Notes: a model not told the origin generated them from the letters alone. Positions 16,594 through 26,520 are shown, numbered from the stretch's first letter. The stretch is DNA of 64,000 nt from an uncultured Winogradskyella sp. (GCF_947496485.1 NZ_CANMCZ010000005.1:186001-250000), one strand, 5' to 3'. Numbers and translations: made by a program.

Positions 16594-16601
16594 CAAAGAT
16601 A
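16594..16601 (-). promoter_or_regulatory. Candidate -7 box (TATCTTTG) of DUF5522-hutU-DUF4136 operon
   Basis: Exact TAnnTTTG match on the minus strand, 6 bases before ATG 16587. Transcription would begin almost at the start codon. No matching -33 TTG is seen. Confidence 0.35.
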
Positions 16602-16636
16602 ATGTAAATTGGTGTGATTTTTGAAACGAATAAAAT

Positions 16637-16966
16637 ATGATATTGATTTCAAAATACATTGTACCAAAAGGTTATATTGGTATTACTATTTTTCCTTTTA
16701 TGTTTTTAAAGTACAAAACTTTAAAAGGCAATGCTATTTTTATAAATCATGAAAGAATCCATTTGCGACAGCAAATAGAACTATTAATTATTCCCTTTTT
16801 TCTGGTCTATGGACTAGAATTTTTAATTCGTTTGATTCAATATAGAAATTGGCATTTAGCCTATAGAAATATTTCTTTTGAGCGCGAAGCTTACAGAAAA
16901 GAAAAAGACCTTGACTATTTAAAATCAAGGTCTATATTCAGTTTTTTAAATTATTACATTAGATAA
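16637..16966 (+). CDS. Small membrane protein with HExxH motif
   Basis: A 109-residue protein. A hydrophobic N-terminal half (ISKYIVPKGYIGITIFPFMF) precedes INHERIHLRQQIEL, which contains HERIH, a zinc-metallopeptidase-type HExxH. Then comes a membrane segment LLIIPFFLVYGLEFLIRL and a Glu-containing ISFEREAY that could give a third ligand. The layout resembles a minimal M56/M48-like domain, but similarity beyond the motif cannot be shown here. Divergent from DUF5522; its 3' end overlaps the convergent T9SS gene by 8 bases. Confidence 0.72.
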   Translation: MILISKYIVPKGYIGITIFPFMFLKYKTLKGNAIFINHERIHLRQQIELLIIPFFLVYGLEFLIRLIQYRNWHLAYRNISFEREAYRKEKDLDYLKSRSIFSFLNYYIR

Positions 16967-19900
16967 TAACTTTCTTTGATACTATAGCACCATTGGCGAG
17001 TAAAACTTGTACAATATAAGTACCCTCACTCAACCCATTGGTTTGATAAATATAACTTGTGTTATTTACGTTTATGTTTTTGTGAATTGTTCTTCCTGTA
17101 ATATCAAACACTTCGAATTTTTTAATTACACTAAGTGAAGAAATTGCATCAATTGTATTATTAACTGATCTAATTCTTAAGTCGGTAATAATATCTTGAT
17201 CTTTAATACCTAAAGTAGTGTTATTAAATCTAAGGACAAACCTTTCATTAAAAGTTCCTGATTCTGTAGTAAATGAATACGGATTTGCTCTTAAATCATG
17301 AATTATATTGAGTTCTTTATCTTCAACATATATACTTTGATTTGAGTCGACAAACAAGCCGTCTAGTTGATTTATTGAGATGGTGAAACCTCCAGGATTA
17401 GATGTTTGATATCCTAGTGCAATAGTTTTTGAATCTTCAAAAGGTAGTGCCTTAGCTTGAATTGTAAGTTTTTGGTCAGATAACACAGAATAGAATTGAT
17501 TTTCAGATTTATTAATTGAAATGCCATCATATAATCTATCCATATTATCTGAAGCTCCATCTGCAAAACCAACTAAGATGGATAGAGCTGTATTATCTTC
17601 ACCAACTAAATCCAACCAAATGCGATGCTTACTTTGTACTCCAGGGGCATCACGATAAAAACCATCATTAGCATAAACTCCTCTCATAGTATTATCAAAG
17701 TTAACGGTATTAGGAGTAGTAGCTGAATCAAGCATTAAAGCAAAAAAGCCTTGACCAGAAGCTATATAGTCATTAAATCCTGGTGGAGATGATCCAAAAC
17801 TGTTAGCGGCTATATAATCACTATCATTATAATTATATGCATAATTTTCGTAAAAAGGGTCATTTATCGCAGCACTAGCTGCATTAAGGTGTCTCCAAAA
17901 ATATAATGTGCCGTCAATCGTTGGATTTGCATCGACAAAATCTTTTAAAGAAATTGCTGAAGGATACGGATTACCCAGTAAATTCCAGTTGTCATCTTCT
18001 GCCGTTGCTGTATTACCTATACCAACATAATCTGCACCTGTCCATGTCCCTCTAGAAATAGGAAACGAAATTTTTCCATTATTTATAGTACCACTGAACT
18101 CAGCTGTATTTGCAATTGAAGTACCAATTAATCCACGTATAATATAGCCTTTTCCAGGTATCATATTCTCTGAAGTATTAATCCACGTTCCATGCTCACC
18201 TGCTGTACCATTGGCAACGGTAGGTTCCCAATTATATATCAAAGAATTTGAACTACCAGGTGATATATCTTCTACATCAAAGAGATCTACAGGCGAAGAC
18301 CAATATACATAATCATATGAGTTTAATCCATCTACTTTTCGTTGCACTCTTGCAGATCCGTCATTTTTATTAGTGGTTACATCTATAATTTGTATAACAC
18401 TAGCACTATCTCTTACTTCTAAATCTCCATTTGGCTCAATCCTAATATCGTCTTCTATTGTGAGTGATGAATTAGATTGCTGAGTAAGCAATGCACCATC
18501 TAATATTTCCATATTATAACCAACGCCATCCGTTGTGCCTAACATTATTGGGTCATTTGCGGTGACAGGAATTGTGATACAATCTGATGAAATTGGAACT
18601 CCAACAGGAGTCCAATTATTTGCATTTTCCCATGCTGTGCTTACTGAGCCATTCCAAGTTTTATTACCACTTACAGTTACAGTTGTAGCATCAGATTCAA
18701 CAATTGTGCTACCGTTACACAAAGTGTATGTTACTTCTGAAAAATATGTAGTAGTAACTGCTGGGTTCACTGTTATTTCACCATCATCATTAGGATCAAT
18801 AATTTCATTGGCCGCAGATATTGAGTTTTGATACCATTTCAAATCTGTAATTGATGCACCAGAAGGTACAAATCTCCAAGCTTCTTGTGAGACACTCCAA
18901 TCAGTGCTATTTGTATTTCTTCCTGGTGGTACCGTTGCTACTGTTGCATTGGCCTGTAATCCTACAGAGGCTCTTTCATTATTCCAAGTAGGATCTAAAT
19001 TTTTTTCTTCTATGTATATTTCTATAACATTAGTATCCTCATAAAAGACCATCATGCCAGAATATAAAATGGAATTGTCAAGATACATAGGGACATCTTT
19101 CCATGCTGTAACAAGAGCTTGACAACCTGTGTCTAATGTAATTAGTTGGTAACCTATTTCACCTCCAATACTTGGGTCTACATCATGATGTACCCCATAG
19201 ATAGAAGGGCCAAAGAAATAGGTATTTGTGCCACTATTATAGTCTCTAGCATTTTCAGCATTTGGTATAGGATAGAGCATTCTCCATCCAGACGGTCCGT
19301 TTGCCAAACTAGTATCAAAAGAAATGACACCATTTGAACCAATAACACAAGAGTTATAAGTGTTTCCATAAAAACAGAAATCGAAAGGCAAATTAACAAC
19401 AGGGGAAAACACATCATCAAGATTTACACTTACAGGATTAGCCAAACAACCAAATTGATATGGTGGATTATAAGCTATAGATTCTACATCGTAACTAGAA
19501 GTATCTCCTAATTCTAAATAATTAGCTTCTATAACTGTATCTTCATAATAGCAATCGACTGTAGGATCTCCACCACTTAATCCTAAACCTCCGGCATCTA
19601 CTGATGGACATGCTAAATCCGATGTTCCATTAATTGTTGTTGGTGAACAAAAATCATCTGTTGTTATATTATCAGTTAAAGGTGAGGTAGTCAAATAATC
19701 TGGACCACCTGAGCAAGCCGAGTTGAAAGAGAACACATAAAAATGATAAGTAGTGTTATTTGTTAATCCGGTAATATTAAATGAAGTATCACTATTATTA
19801 CTTAAAACCGTATTCCCAGAAAAAGTTGAGCCAATTGTATAAGTTGTTGTATCATTTATTGTTGGAGTCGTGCCAGTCGTGTTATACAAAACCAAGTAGC

Positions 19901-20600
19901 CATCTGGTGAACTTGTGGCTGCTGTAAAACTCATATTCATGGTTGTTTCTGTAACACTATTAAATGATAAATTTGTAGGCTGGTCAGCTGGTTCAGAACA
20001 TAGAGCTCCGCCCGCTTCGGTTATCACAACATCATCAAAATAATTGTACTCATTGTTATCATTAGCAGTTCCAGAAAATCTAAATCTTGAACTTGCTGAG
20101 AAGTTATAAGTTGAAGACAGTATGGTTTCTGAGAAACTATGTGGATTACCTTGTCCGTTATTAGTGAAATCAGTACCTCTTGCATATGTTCTTACAGTAT
20201 TCCATGATGTTCCATCAAAAAATTCTAGATTAAATCCTTCACCATTGTCAATTCTTTGTGATTTGTGGCAAAAAGAAATTATTACCTCAGTGTAACTACT
20301 CAAATCTATAATTGGGGATGTCATTCTATTATTACCTGTATCATTATCTTTTGAAAATATTGCAGAATTGTTTGTACCACCGCAAGACCAATTACTACCA
20401 GTTGTTCTTCCTGCATCGGATCCACCATCTGTCCAGCCTTGTAAACCAGATTCAAAATCATAAGATACTGGCAGTTGAGCATAAGCATTAGTGCTAGCTA
20501 GAAGGAGACTCCCAAAAAGCAATAAAACCAAGGTTTTTTTGTTGACTTTTATGCAGAAATTAAATAAGCGAAATAACGGAGAATGTAGAGTATTCTTCAT
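16959..20600 (-). CDS. Large secreted T9SS protein with FN3 and Ig-like domains
   Basis: 1213 residues. A signal peptide ends at about Ala41 (STNAYA|Q). Residues 45-195 resemble a jelly-roll/MAM-like module (DFESGLQGWTDGG, FDDVVITEAGG). A fibronectin type III module lies at about 205-300, a nidogen-like stretch (FDFCFYGNTYNSCVIGSNGVISF) at about 400-570, Ig/PKD-like strands at 590-650, then a beta-rich region. The last 75 residues are a type A type IX sorting domain ending VSKKVII, with the GRTIHK and GLSEGTYIVQV motifs. Likely exported through T9SS and attached to or released from the surface; adhesin or glycan-binding roles are possible, no catalytic motif seen. Confidence 0.9.
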   Translation of the reverse strand: MKNTLHSPLFRLFNFCIKVNKKTLVLLLFGSLLLASTNAYAQLPVSYDFESGLQGWTDGGSDAGRTTGSNWSCGGTNNSAIFSKDNDTGNNRMTSPIIDLSSYTEVIISFCHKSQRIDNGEGFNLEFFDGTSWNTVRTYARGTDFTNNGQGNPHSFSETILSSTYNFSASSRFRFSGTANDNNEYNYFDDVVITEAGGALCSEPADQPTNLSFNSVTETTMNMSFTAATSSPDGYLVLYNTTGTTPTINDTTTYTIGSTFSGNTVLSNNSDTSFNITGLTNNTTYHFYVFSFNSACSGGPDYLTTSPLTDNITTDDFCSPTTINGTSDLACPSVDAGGLGLSGGDPTVDCYYEDTVIEANYLELGDTSSYDVESIAYNPPYQFGCLANPVSVNLDDVFSPVVNLPFDFCFYGNTYNSCVIGSNGVISFDTSLANGPSGWRMLYPIPNAENARDYNSGTNTYFFGPSIYGVHHDVDPSIGGEIGYQLITLDTGCQALVTAWKDVPMYLDNSILYSGMMVFYEDTNVIEIYIEEKNLDPTWNNERASVGLQANATVATVPPGRNTNSTDWSVSQEAWRFVPSGASITDLKWYQNSISAANEIIDPNDDGEITVNPAVTTTYFSEVTYTLCNGSTIVESDATTVTVSGNKTWNGSVSTAWENANNWTPVGVPISSDCITIPVTANDPIMLGTTDGVGYNMEILDGALLTQQSNSSLTIEDDIRIEPNGDLEVRDSASVIQIIDVTTNKNDGSARVQRKVDGLNSYDYVYWSSPVDLFDVEDISPGSSNSLIYNWEPTVANGTAGEHGTWINTSENMIPGKGYIIRGLIGTSIANTAEFSGTINNGKISFPISRGTWTGADYVGIGNTATAEDDNWNLLGNPYPSAISLKDFVDANPTIDGTLYFWRHLNAASAAINDPFYENYAYNYNDSDYIAANSFGSSPPGFNDYIASGQGFFALMLDSATTPNTVNFDNTMRGVYANDGFYRDAPGVQSKHRIWLDLVGEDNTALSILVGFADGASDNMDRLYDGISINKSENQFYSVLSDQKLTIQAKALPFEDSKTIALGYQTSNPGGFTISINQLDGLFVDSNQSIYVEDKELNIIHDLRANPYSFTTESGTFNERFVLRFNNTTLGIKDQDIITDLRIRSVNNTIDAISSLSVIKKFEVFDITGRTIHKNINVNNTSYIYQTNGLSEGTYIVQVLLANGAIVSKKVII

Positions 20601-20804
20601 AATTAGTAGGTTTTAAGATCGAGGGACATCTTTAAAATAAACGTAAATTGTTTTATGTCAGTTTTAAATAGGTGCTTTTATGCTATTATAATTTTGTCAA
20701 ACGTAGTAAAAAAAAACTAAAAAAAATAATTTTTTATCGATTAAACAACAAAAAACATCGTTTAATGGTTTAATTGTGGTTTTTTTACTACATAGAAAGA
20801 ACTT

Positions 20805-20833
20805 TTGCAGTTAGAATATGTTGCTTACTTTTG
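20805..20833 (+). promoter_or_regulatory. Consensus Bacteroidota promoter before/within ACC deaminase 5' end
   Basis: TTG (20805-20807), 18 bases, then TACTTTTG (20826-20833), a perfect match to TTG-N17-23-TAnnTTTG. Transcription would begin near 20839, after the TTG usually taken as start. The preceding 200 bases to the T9SS gene are AT-rich with no other feature seen. Confidence 0.5.
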
Positions 20834-21746
20834 TGAAAAACCATACTTGTTTAATAATATTACTCATAATCAGAATATTCTAAATTCTTCCATTAAGCTA
20901 GTAATAAAGCGGGAGGATTTAATACACCCACTTATTTCTGGAAATAAATATCGCAAGCTAAAGTATAACTTTATTAAGGCTAAAGAAAATAATTCAAAAG
21001 TGTTGCTAACTTTTGGAGGTGCATTTTCAAATCATATAGCTGCAGTAGCCTTTGCAGGTAAAGAGTATGGCTTTAAAACTATTGGTGTTATCAGAGGTGA
21101 AGAATTAGAACTAAAAAAGGATTTAAATCCTACATTGCGATTTGCTAAAAATTGTGGAATGGATCTTAAGTTTGTAACCAGAGAAGACTATAGAAACAAA
21201 ACGAATAGCAATTTTATCGATGATTTAAAAAGTGAGTTTGGTAATTTTTATTTAATCCCAGAAGGTGGCACAAATAATTTAGCGGTAAAGGGTTGTGAAG
21301 AAATTTTACAGCCAAAAGACATGGGTTTTGACTATGTCTGTTGTTCAGTTGGAACAGGTGGAACAATTTCTGGCATAATAAATACTTCCCAAAGGCATCA
21401 GAACATACTGGGTTTTCCAGCATTAAAAAATGTTAGTTTACAACAAGATATTCGTAAATTTGCAAATCAAGAGAATTGGGAATTGATAACAGATTATCAT
21501 TTTGGAGGTTATGGTAAAATAAAGCCAGAACTGATAACGTTTATCAATAGGTTCAAGAAAACTTATGGTATTCCATTAGATCCAATATATACTGGTAAAA
21601 TGATGTTTGGCATATTTGATTTAATAGAAAAAGGATTTTTTCCTAAAGGTTCAAAAATATTAGCGATACACACTGGTGGTTTACAAGGGATACATGGTAT
21701 GAATGAAAAGTTGAGTCGAAAAAAAACTCCTTTAATTGAATTATGA
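20805..21746 (+). CDS. 1-aminocyclopropane-1-carboxylate deaminase / D-cysteine desulfhydrase family PLP enzyme
   Basis: A fold-type II PLP protein of up to 313 residues. LVIKREDLIHPLISGNKYRKLKYN contains the PLP-lysine region SGNKYRK; FGGAFSNH is the substrate/PLP loop; SVGTGGTISG is the phosphate-binding Gly loop. Members deaminate ACC or desulfhydrate D-cysteine; the substrate is uncertain. Start choice is doubtful: TTG 20805 is the first start after an in-frame stop at 20793, but it overlaps a consensus promoter (20805-20833), so the in-frame TTG 20847 may be the true start. Overlaps the next gene by 4 bases (ATGA). Confidence 0.85.
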   Translation: MQLEYVAYFCEKPYLFNNITHNQNILNSSIKLVIKREDLIHPLISGNKYRKLKYNFIKAKENNSKVLLTFGGAFSNHIAAVAFAGKEYGFKTIGVIRGEELELKKDLNPTLRFAKNCGMDLKFVTREDYRNKTNSNFIDDLKSEFGNFYLIPEGGTNNLAVKGCEEILQPKDMGFDYVCCSVGTGGTISGIINTSQRHQNILGFPALKNVSLQQDIRKFANQENWELITDYHFGGYGKIKPELITFINRFKKTYGIPLDPIYTGKMMFGIFDLIEKGFFPKGSKILAIHTGGLQGIHGMNEKLSRKKTPLIEL

Positions 21747-22552
21747 TAATAGAATTTAGATACATATTATTAGTATTAGTTATGCTTTCTATAGTTAGTT
21801 GTGGTCCCAAAAAAGGAATAGTAACAAAGAAGGACGGCAGTTCAAAAAAAGAAGTGATTATAGACAACCGTAAAGAGGATAGTGGCAAAGAAACTGAAAA
21901 AACAGTTGTTAAAGATGATGGCCCTCGTAATGCGGTAGATATATATATTGATTTGTATTCAGGTATTGCTAAGGATAATATGCGTACCCATAAAATACCA
22001 GCGAGTATTACACTAGCACAAGGTATTTTAGAATCTGGATCTGGCAAAGGTAGATTAGCTAAAAAGGCCAATAATCATTTTGGTATTAAATGTCATGGTT
22101 GGAAAGGTGCTAAAATTTACCACGATGATGATCGTTCTCAAGAATGTTTCAGAAAATATAGAAAGGCAGAAACGTCTTATGAAGATCATTCAGAATTTTT
22201 AACAGGACGAAAGCGTTATGCTGGTTTGTTTAAGCTTAAACCAGATGATTACAAAGGTTGGGCAAAAGGTTTGAGAGCAGCTGGTTATGCAACCGATAGA
22301 AAATATCCTCAAAAACTGATTAGTTTAATAGAGCGCTATCAGCTTTATAAATATGATGAAGAAGTACTTGGGAAATCGAGAGAGACAAGTGTGTTAGAAG
22401 AAAATTCTACCTTAAAACATATTGTGGTGAGAGGCGACACCTTATATTCACTTTCAAGATTTTATAAGACAACTGTTGATGCCATAAAAGCTAAAAATAA
22501 CTTAACATCAAATGACCTGACTATAGGTCAACAACTTATTATTCCTAATTAA
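21743..22552 (+). CDS. Glucosaminidase-LysM lipoprotein (peptidoglycan hydrolase)
   Basis: 269 residues. Signal peptide with lipobox LSIVSC, then a charged linker, then an endo-beta-N-acetylglucosaminidase domain (about 70-205). The catalytic Glu is in ITLAQGILESGSGKGRLA, and NNHFGIKCHGWKG follows. A C-terminal LysM is at about 222-268 (HIVVRGDTLYSLSRFYKTTVDAIKAKN). Cleaves cell-wall glycan on the outer side of a membrane and binds peptidoglycan through LysM. Translationally coupled to the upstream ACC deaminase (ATGA overlap), with hemL 3 bases downstream, so the three form an operon. Confidence 0.92.
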   Translation: MIIEFRYILLVLVMLSIVSCGPKKGIVTKKDGSSKKEVIIDNRKEDSGKETEKTVVKDDGPRNAVDIYIDLYSGIAKDNMRTHKIPASITLAQGILESGSGKGRLAKKANNHFGIKCHGWKGAKIYHDDDRSQECFRKYRKAETSYEDHSEFLTGRKRYAGLFKLKPDDYKGWAKGLRAAGYATDRKYPQKLISLIERYQLYKYDEEVLGKSRETSVLEENSTLKHIVVRGDTLYSLSRFYKTTVDAIKAKNNLTSNDLTIGQQLIIPN

Positions 22553-22555
22553 TTT

Positions 22556-23842
22556 ATGTTATACCAAAGAAGTAGTGCTTTATTTAAAGCTGCTAAAGCA
22601 GTTATTCCTGGTGGAGTAAATTCACCAGTAAGAGCTTTTAATGCTGTTGGTGGGACGCCAATTTTTGCTAAATCAGCTAAAGGAGCTTATGTTTATGACG
22701 AAGATGGTAACCGTTTTATAGATTATATTAATTCTTGGGGACCAATGCTACTTGGGCATGCATATCCTCCTGTTGTAGATGCAGTAATTGAAAAAGCAAA
22801 AGCAGGAACCTCTTTTGGAATGCCAACTGAATTAGAAACCGAGATTGCTGAGTTGGCTATTTCTATGGTGCCAAATATTGACAAAATTCGTTTTGTCAAT
22901 TCAGGCACAGAAGCTTGTATGAGCGCTATAAGATTGGCAAGAGGTTATACTAAAAAAGATAAAATTATAAAATTTGCTGGTTGCTATCATGGTCATAGTG
23001 ATTCGTTTTTAATTGCTGCTGGCAGTGGAGCGGTAACCTTTGGTACACCCAATAGTCCAGGTGTAACACAAGGGACTGCAAAAGACACCTTATTAGCTAC
23101 TTATAATAATATTGAAAATGTAAAGGAACTTGTTAGAGCTAACAAAGATGAAATTGCTGCTATTATAATAGAACCTGTTGCAGGTAATATGGGGTGTATA
23201 CCTCCTGTGGATGGTTTTCTTGAAGGTTTGAGAACTTTGTGTGATGCTAATAATATTTTATTGATTTTTGATGAAGTAATGACTGGCTTCAGATTAGCCA
23301 AAGGAGGAGTACAAGAACTAAAGGGCGTTAATGCTGACATTGTTTGCTTCGGAAAAGTTGTAGGTGGTGGTTTACCTGTCGGTGCTTTTGCTTCCAGAGA
23401 TGAAATTATGAATCATTTGGCACCTCTTGGACCAGTATATCAAGCAGGTACTTTAAGTGGAAACCCATTAGCAATGGCAGCTGGATTAGCAATGCTTAAA
23501 GCCATTAATGTTGATAAAGGGTTGATAAATAGATTAGAAGAGAAGACTAAATACCTTCATAATGGCATTACAGATGCACTTAATAAAAATAATGTAACTC
23601 ATACTATAAACAGAATTGGTTCTATGATTTCGGTTCATTTTTCTGAACACGCTGTTGTAGATTTTGATTCAGCTGCGAAAGGGAATAATGAAACTTTTAA
23701 AAAATTCTTTCATGGTATGTTAAATGAAGGGATTTATATTGCTCCAAGTGCTTTTGAAACTTGGTTCATTACAGATGCGTTAACCTACCAAGATTTAAAT
23801 GAAACGATAACAGCTGTTGAAAAAGTTGCAAAAATGTTATAA
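22556..23842 (+). CDS. hemL: Glutamate-1-semialdehyde 2,1-aminomutase
   Basis: A 428-residue class III aminotransferase-fold enzyme, full length for HemL. The start region [23 protein letters not shown] is diagnostic, [11 protein letters not shown] is the conserved substrate loop, [10 protein letters not shown] binds the cofactor, and the PLP lysine is in [16 protein letters not shown]. It makes 5-aminolevulinate from glutamate-1-semialdehyde for haem synthesis. Last gene of a three-gene operon, closed by a strong terminator. Confidence 0.96.
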   Translation: MLYQRSSALFKAAKAVIPGGVNSPVRAFNAVGGTPIFAKSAKGAYVYDEDGNRFIDYINSWGPMLLGHAYPPVVDAVIEKAKAGTSFGMPTELETEIAELAISMVPNIDKIRFVNSGTEACMSAIRLARGYTKKDKIIKFAGCYHGHSDSFLIAAGSGAVTFGTPNSPGVTQGTAKDTLLATYNNIENVKELVRANKDEIAAIIIEPVAGNMGCIPPVDGFLEGLRTLCDANNILLIFDEVMTGFRLAKGGVQELKGVNADIVCFGKVVGGGLPVGAFASRDEIMNHLAPLGPVYQAGTLSGNPLAMAAGLAMLKAINVDKGLINRLEEKTKYLHNGITDALNKNNVTHTINRIGSMISVHFSEHAVVDFDSAAKGNNETFKKFFHGMLNEGIYIAPSAFETWFITDALTYQDLNETITAVEKVAKML

Positions 23843-23852
23843 AGTAAAAAAT

Positions 23853-23885
23853 AAAAAAGCCTCGCAATTTGCGAGGCTTTTTTTT
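23853..23885. terminator. Intrinsic terminator after hemL (bidirectional)
   Basis: Stem GCCTCGC / GCGAGGC (23859-23865, 23871-23877) with loop AATTT, followed by eight T's and preceded by six A's. It serves hemL and the convergent small exported protein gene. Confidence 0.92.
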
Positions 23886-24225
23886 AATCTTCTTCACTGT
23901 AGGTTTTATAGCGCTCGTATTGTTCATCCGATAAAATCGCTTTGACTTTATCGTCTAATTGTTTTTCGATTTTAGCATCTTCTTCTTCATTTTCAGGCTT
24001 TCCTTTTATGCTAGCTTTAGCCTGCCCATAGGCTTTTAAGGCTGTGTAAATTTCATCGCGCTGCTCATTAGTAAACTTTACAAACTTCCTTAAAGCTTCA
24101 GTTTTTTTCGAAGCAACATTATTTATTTCAATTCTATCTTCTAGTTTGCTATTTTGAGCTGTCACTGATTCAGTTCCTAGAATCATCATAAAAGCGAATA
24201 AACAAAATGTAATTACCTTTTTCAT
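23884..24225 (-). CDS. Small exported helical protein (Spy/DUF4890-like)
   Basis: 113 residues. Signal peptide ending near VTAQ, then a charged, helical mature part with LRKFVKFTNEQRDEIYTALKAYGQ and a C-terminal ILSDEQYERYKTY. The pattern of a threonine-x-x-Gln-like segment plus a terminal LxxEQY(E/S)K(Y/F) occurs in Spy/CpxP-like periplasmic proteins. Its neighbour at 24326 has the same layout. Probably periplasmic; chaperone-like function is inference only. Confidence 0.72.
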   Translation of the reverse strand: MKKVITFCLFAFMMILGTESVTAQNSKLEDRIEINNVASKKTEALRKFVKFTNEQRDEIYTALKAYGQAKASIKGKPENEEEDAKIEKQLDDKVKAILSDEQYERYKTYSEED

Positions 24226-24278
24226 TATGGACTATTTAATTATTTGCCACTAATGTAATAATTTTATTTAATTAAATG

Positions 24279-24306
24279 AAAAAGTATCGCTTAAGCGATA
24301 CTTTTT
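24279..24306. terminator. Palindromic intrinsic terminator
   Basis: AAAAAGTATCGC - TTAA - GCGATACTTTTT, almost fully symmetric, so active on either strand. It lies 20 bases after the stop of the minus-strand gene at 24326-24781. Confidence 0.85.
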
Positions 24307-24325
24307 ACTATAAATAAATTTTCAG

Positions 24326-24781
24326 TTATCTGTTTTCATCATGCTTTTTACCACGTCTAGCTCTTTTTTTATGTTGTCTTGGTTTCATTTTTTCAAATTT
24401 AGAATACTGTTCTGCCGTTAAGATGGTCTTCATTTCACGCTTCATTTCAATTTGTTGATCTAGTCTATGATTCTGCATTTTCACAATTTCATCTTTAGAA
24501 GGCTTTTCTTTTTTCTCACCATCTACTGCTTTGCGTTCTTTTCTTAAACTTTCGTTTTCCTTAGCTTGATTTAAAATAACAGAGTGTACCTTTTTTTGTT
24601 GTGCATCCGTAAGATCTAATGATAAAGTCAACTTTTTTGCTTTTAAGTCGGCAATTTCGTTAGGTGTCATTTGTTTTCTTAATTCAGAACCTCCTTTACG
24701 ATCTGCTCTTTGTTTCTTTCTTTCCTGTGCCACACCAGTTAAAGTAAAAAGTGCTAAGGCAATCACTAATAATTTTTTCAT
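24326..24781 (-). CDS. Small exported basic protein (DUF4890/Spy-like)
   Basis: 151 residues. Signal peptide ending at about GVAQ, then a highly basic helical chain: LSLDLTDAQQKKVHSVILNQ, QIEMKREMKTILTAEQYSKFEKM, and a Lys/Arg-rich tail. The LTDAQQ and LTAEQY elements are those of Spy/LTxxQ-like periplasmic proteins. Paralogous in layout to the gene at 23884, with its own terminator between them. Confidence 0.75.
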   Translation of the reverse strand: MKKLLVIALALFTLTGVAQERKKQRADRKGGSELRKQMTPNEIADLKAKKLTLSLDLTDAQQKKVHSVILNQAKENESLRKERKAVDGEKKEKPSKDEIVKMQNHRLDQQIEMKREMKTILTAEQYSKFEKMKPRQHKKRARRGKKHDENR

Positions 24782-24873
24782 TTCTTTTAAGTTTTATGTT
24801 ATATCAGTTTAGACCTTTGATGAATTATAAAGTTTAAATGAGGTTGTGTTTTTAACACGAATTTTAACACTTG

Positions 24874-26370
24874 CTACATTTTTACTAGCCTAAGTGTGGT
24901 TTTATATAGGTTTCTACCTTCCATTTTATTTTTCAACCAAGCATAAAAACTCATTACAAATATATCTTCTTCGTTTACCTTGGTCCATTCAAAAGCGCTT
25001 TCTACTCTGTTTTTAAAATCATCACTTGTAATATTTTCTGGTTTTAGATAGTATAGTTCTGCAAAATTTAAGAATGTAAAGATACGGAATTGACCTATTT
25101 GTTTTAGATAGCTTGTATATCGACGCTTAAAACTTTTTAACCTTGAGTAAAATAAATCGTCTTCTTGCAATTCTATGTACAATAATAATTCAGCCAAGTT
25201 CTTTTTAATAACCCAATCAATTCCTGCTTTTTCTATGTACCATTTATCTGTGTGATAAAACTGTGATAAAATTGACTTTGCTTTTAAAAAATCCTCCTTC
25301 TGAAAATAAAACATTAATAGTGATAGGTGAAGATCTAGAAGAGACTCTAAATCGTTATGTTTTACTTTAATGGTTGATTCTACAAGTTCTATAGCTTCGT
25401 TTTGATGATTATTGAAGTTGAGATTTAAAGCTTCTACCAAGGTTTTCTTTAGAACAAAATCTTTAAAATAAATACGTCGTTTTAAAAGCATCAGTTGCTC
25501 CATCTCCTTAATGTAGCGTAATGAGATATCGAATTTTTTATTTCTGAATAAGGTGTTTGCAATAATATAAACAATGTGGATTTGATAATAAAGCTGTTTG
25601 TCTGTGTCTTTTTTGTTTTTTAGAATCTCATAACTTTTCAAGACAAAATCTTCAATCTGAAAATATTGTGTTGTAACTAAGGCAGAAATATTTGCGATAG
25701 CTAAAATTTGATAAAGTGATTTAAAGGACAGCGATTCACTAATTTTTATGTTATTATCCTTTAAAGTGTCTTGTAAAATTTGTTCAAAGTTTATGACTTT
25801 ACCTTCATAACTAATAGCATTTAAAACTGATTTCAATTTGGCATACACAACATTCAATTGGTCTTCTAATTGATGTTTTTCCTGGTTTTCCTTTTGTTTT
25901 ATTATTAATTCCTCTAAATCTATTTTTGGATAATTAGCAGCATACTGAATTTTGGTATGGTAAATCTCATTAAGAATAGGAAATAATAAATGCTCATCTG
26001 CTAATCGTTCTGCTTTGTCTAAAATTTTATAAGCAATCTCGTAGTTTTTTTGAAGTAGATAAGTACGTGAAGCAAGTATATACTTAATAATCTGCATGTC
26101 TATAGAATTCTCATCTTCAAGATTTTTGTTGGCTGTAAAATCTATTAAAGACTGAAACAAACGTTTTCTAAGTGCATGATAAGCATTGTTTTGATTAGAA
26201 TTATATAAGTGATTACATATAGCCTTAGAGTCTGCTTCGCCTTTAGTCAATAGTTTAAATAGCTTTATGTTTTTAGTGTCTTTACGTTTGTTCTTTTGTT
26301 CTAAATAAGCAATAAACTTTTGCTGATCTTCAGAACTAAATGTATCGATTATAGATTTAATAGCTATCAT
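24874..26370 (-). CDS. Conserved helical-repeat protein, function unknown
   Basis: 498 residues without signal peptide. The sequence is almost all amphipathic helix with degenerate TPR-like pairs (NYEIAYKILDKAERLADEHLLF; KEDFLKAKSILSQFYHTDKWY). The N-terminus SIIDTFSSEDQQKFIAYLEQKNKRKD is followed by a helical head domain (HALRKRLFQSLIDFTANK). Cytoplasmic by composition. Not recognised as a known family; a scaffold or regulatory role is only a guess. Divergent from the small membrane genes at 26.5 kb, across 150 AT-rich bases with no other recognisable feature. Confidence 0.8.
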   Translation of the reverse strand: MIAIKSIIDTFSSEDQQKFIAYLEQKNKRKDTKNIKLFKLLTKGEADSKAICNHLYNSNQNNAYHALRKRLFQSLIDFTANKNLEDENSIDMQIIKYILASRTYLLQKNYEIAYKILDKAERLADEHLLFPILNEIYHTKIQYAANYPKIDLEELIIKQKENQEKHQLEDQLNVVYAKLKSVLNAISYEGKVINFEQILQDTLKDNNIKISESLSFKSLYQILAIANISALVTTQYFQIEDFVLKSYEILKNKKDTDKQLYYQIHIVYIIANTLFRNKKFDISLRYIKEMEQLMLLKRRIYFKDFVLKKTLVEALNLNFNNHQNEAIELVESTIKVKHNDLESLLDLHLSLLMFYFQKEDFLKAKSILSQFYHTDKWYIEKAGIDWVIKKNLAELLLYIELQEDDLFYSRLKSFKRRYTSYLKQIGQFRIFTFLNFAELYYLKPENITSDDFKNRVESAFEWTKVNEEDIFVMSFYAWLKNKMEGRNLYKTTLRLVKM

Positions 26371-26520
26371 TTAATCGTCATTAATTTATTTATTTATATA
26401 ATAAATATAGGTATAAATAATTTTACTTATAAAAATATATCGTCATTTTTTATTAATAATTGTTTTTTGTGAATAAAGATTTAGTCGCAGATTTGCTTCA
26501 CAATCATCAAAACAATTATC

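Noticed and set aside
18535..18831. Plus-strand open frame within the T9SS gene
   Set aside because: Shadow of a long beta-rich gene with an intact sorting tail.
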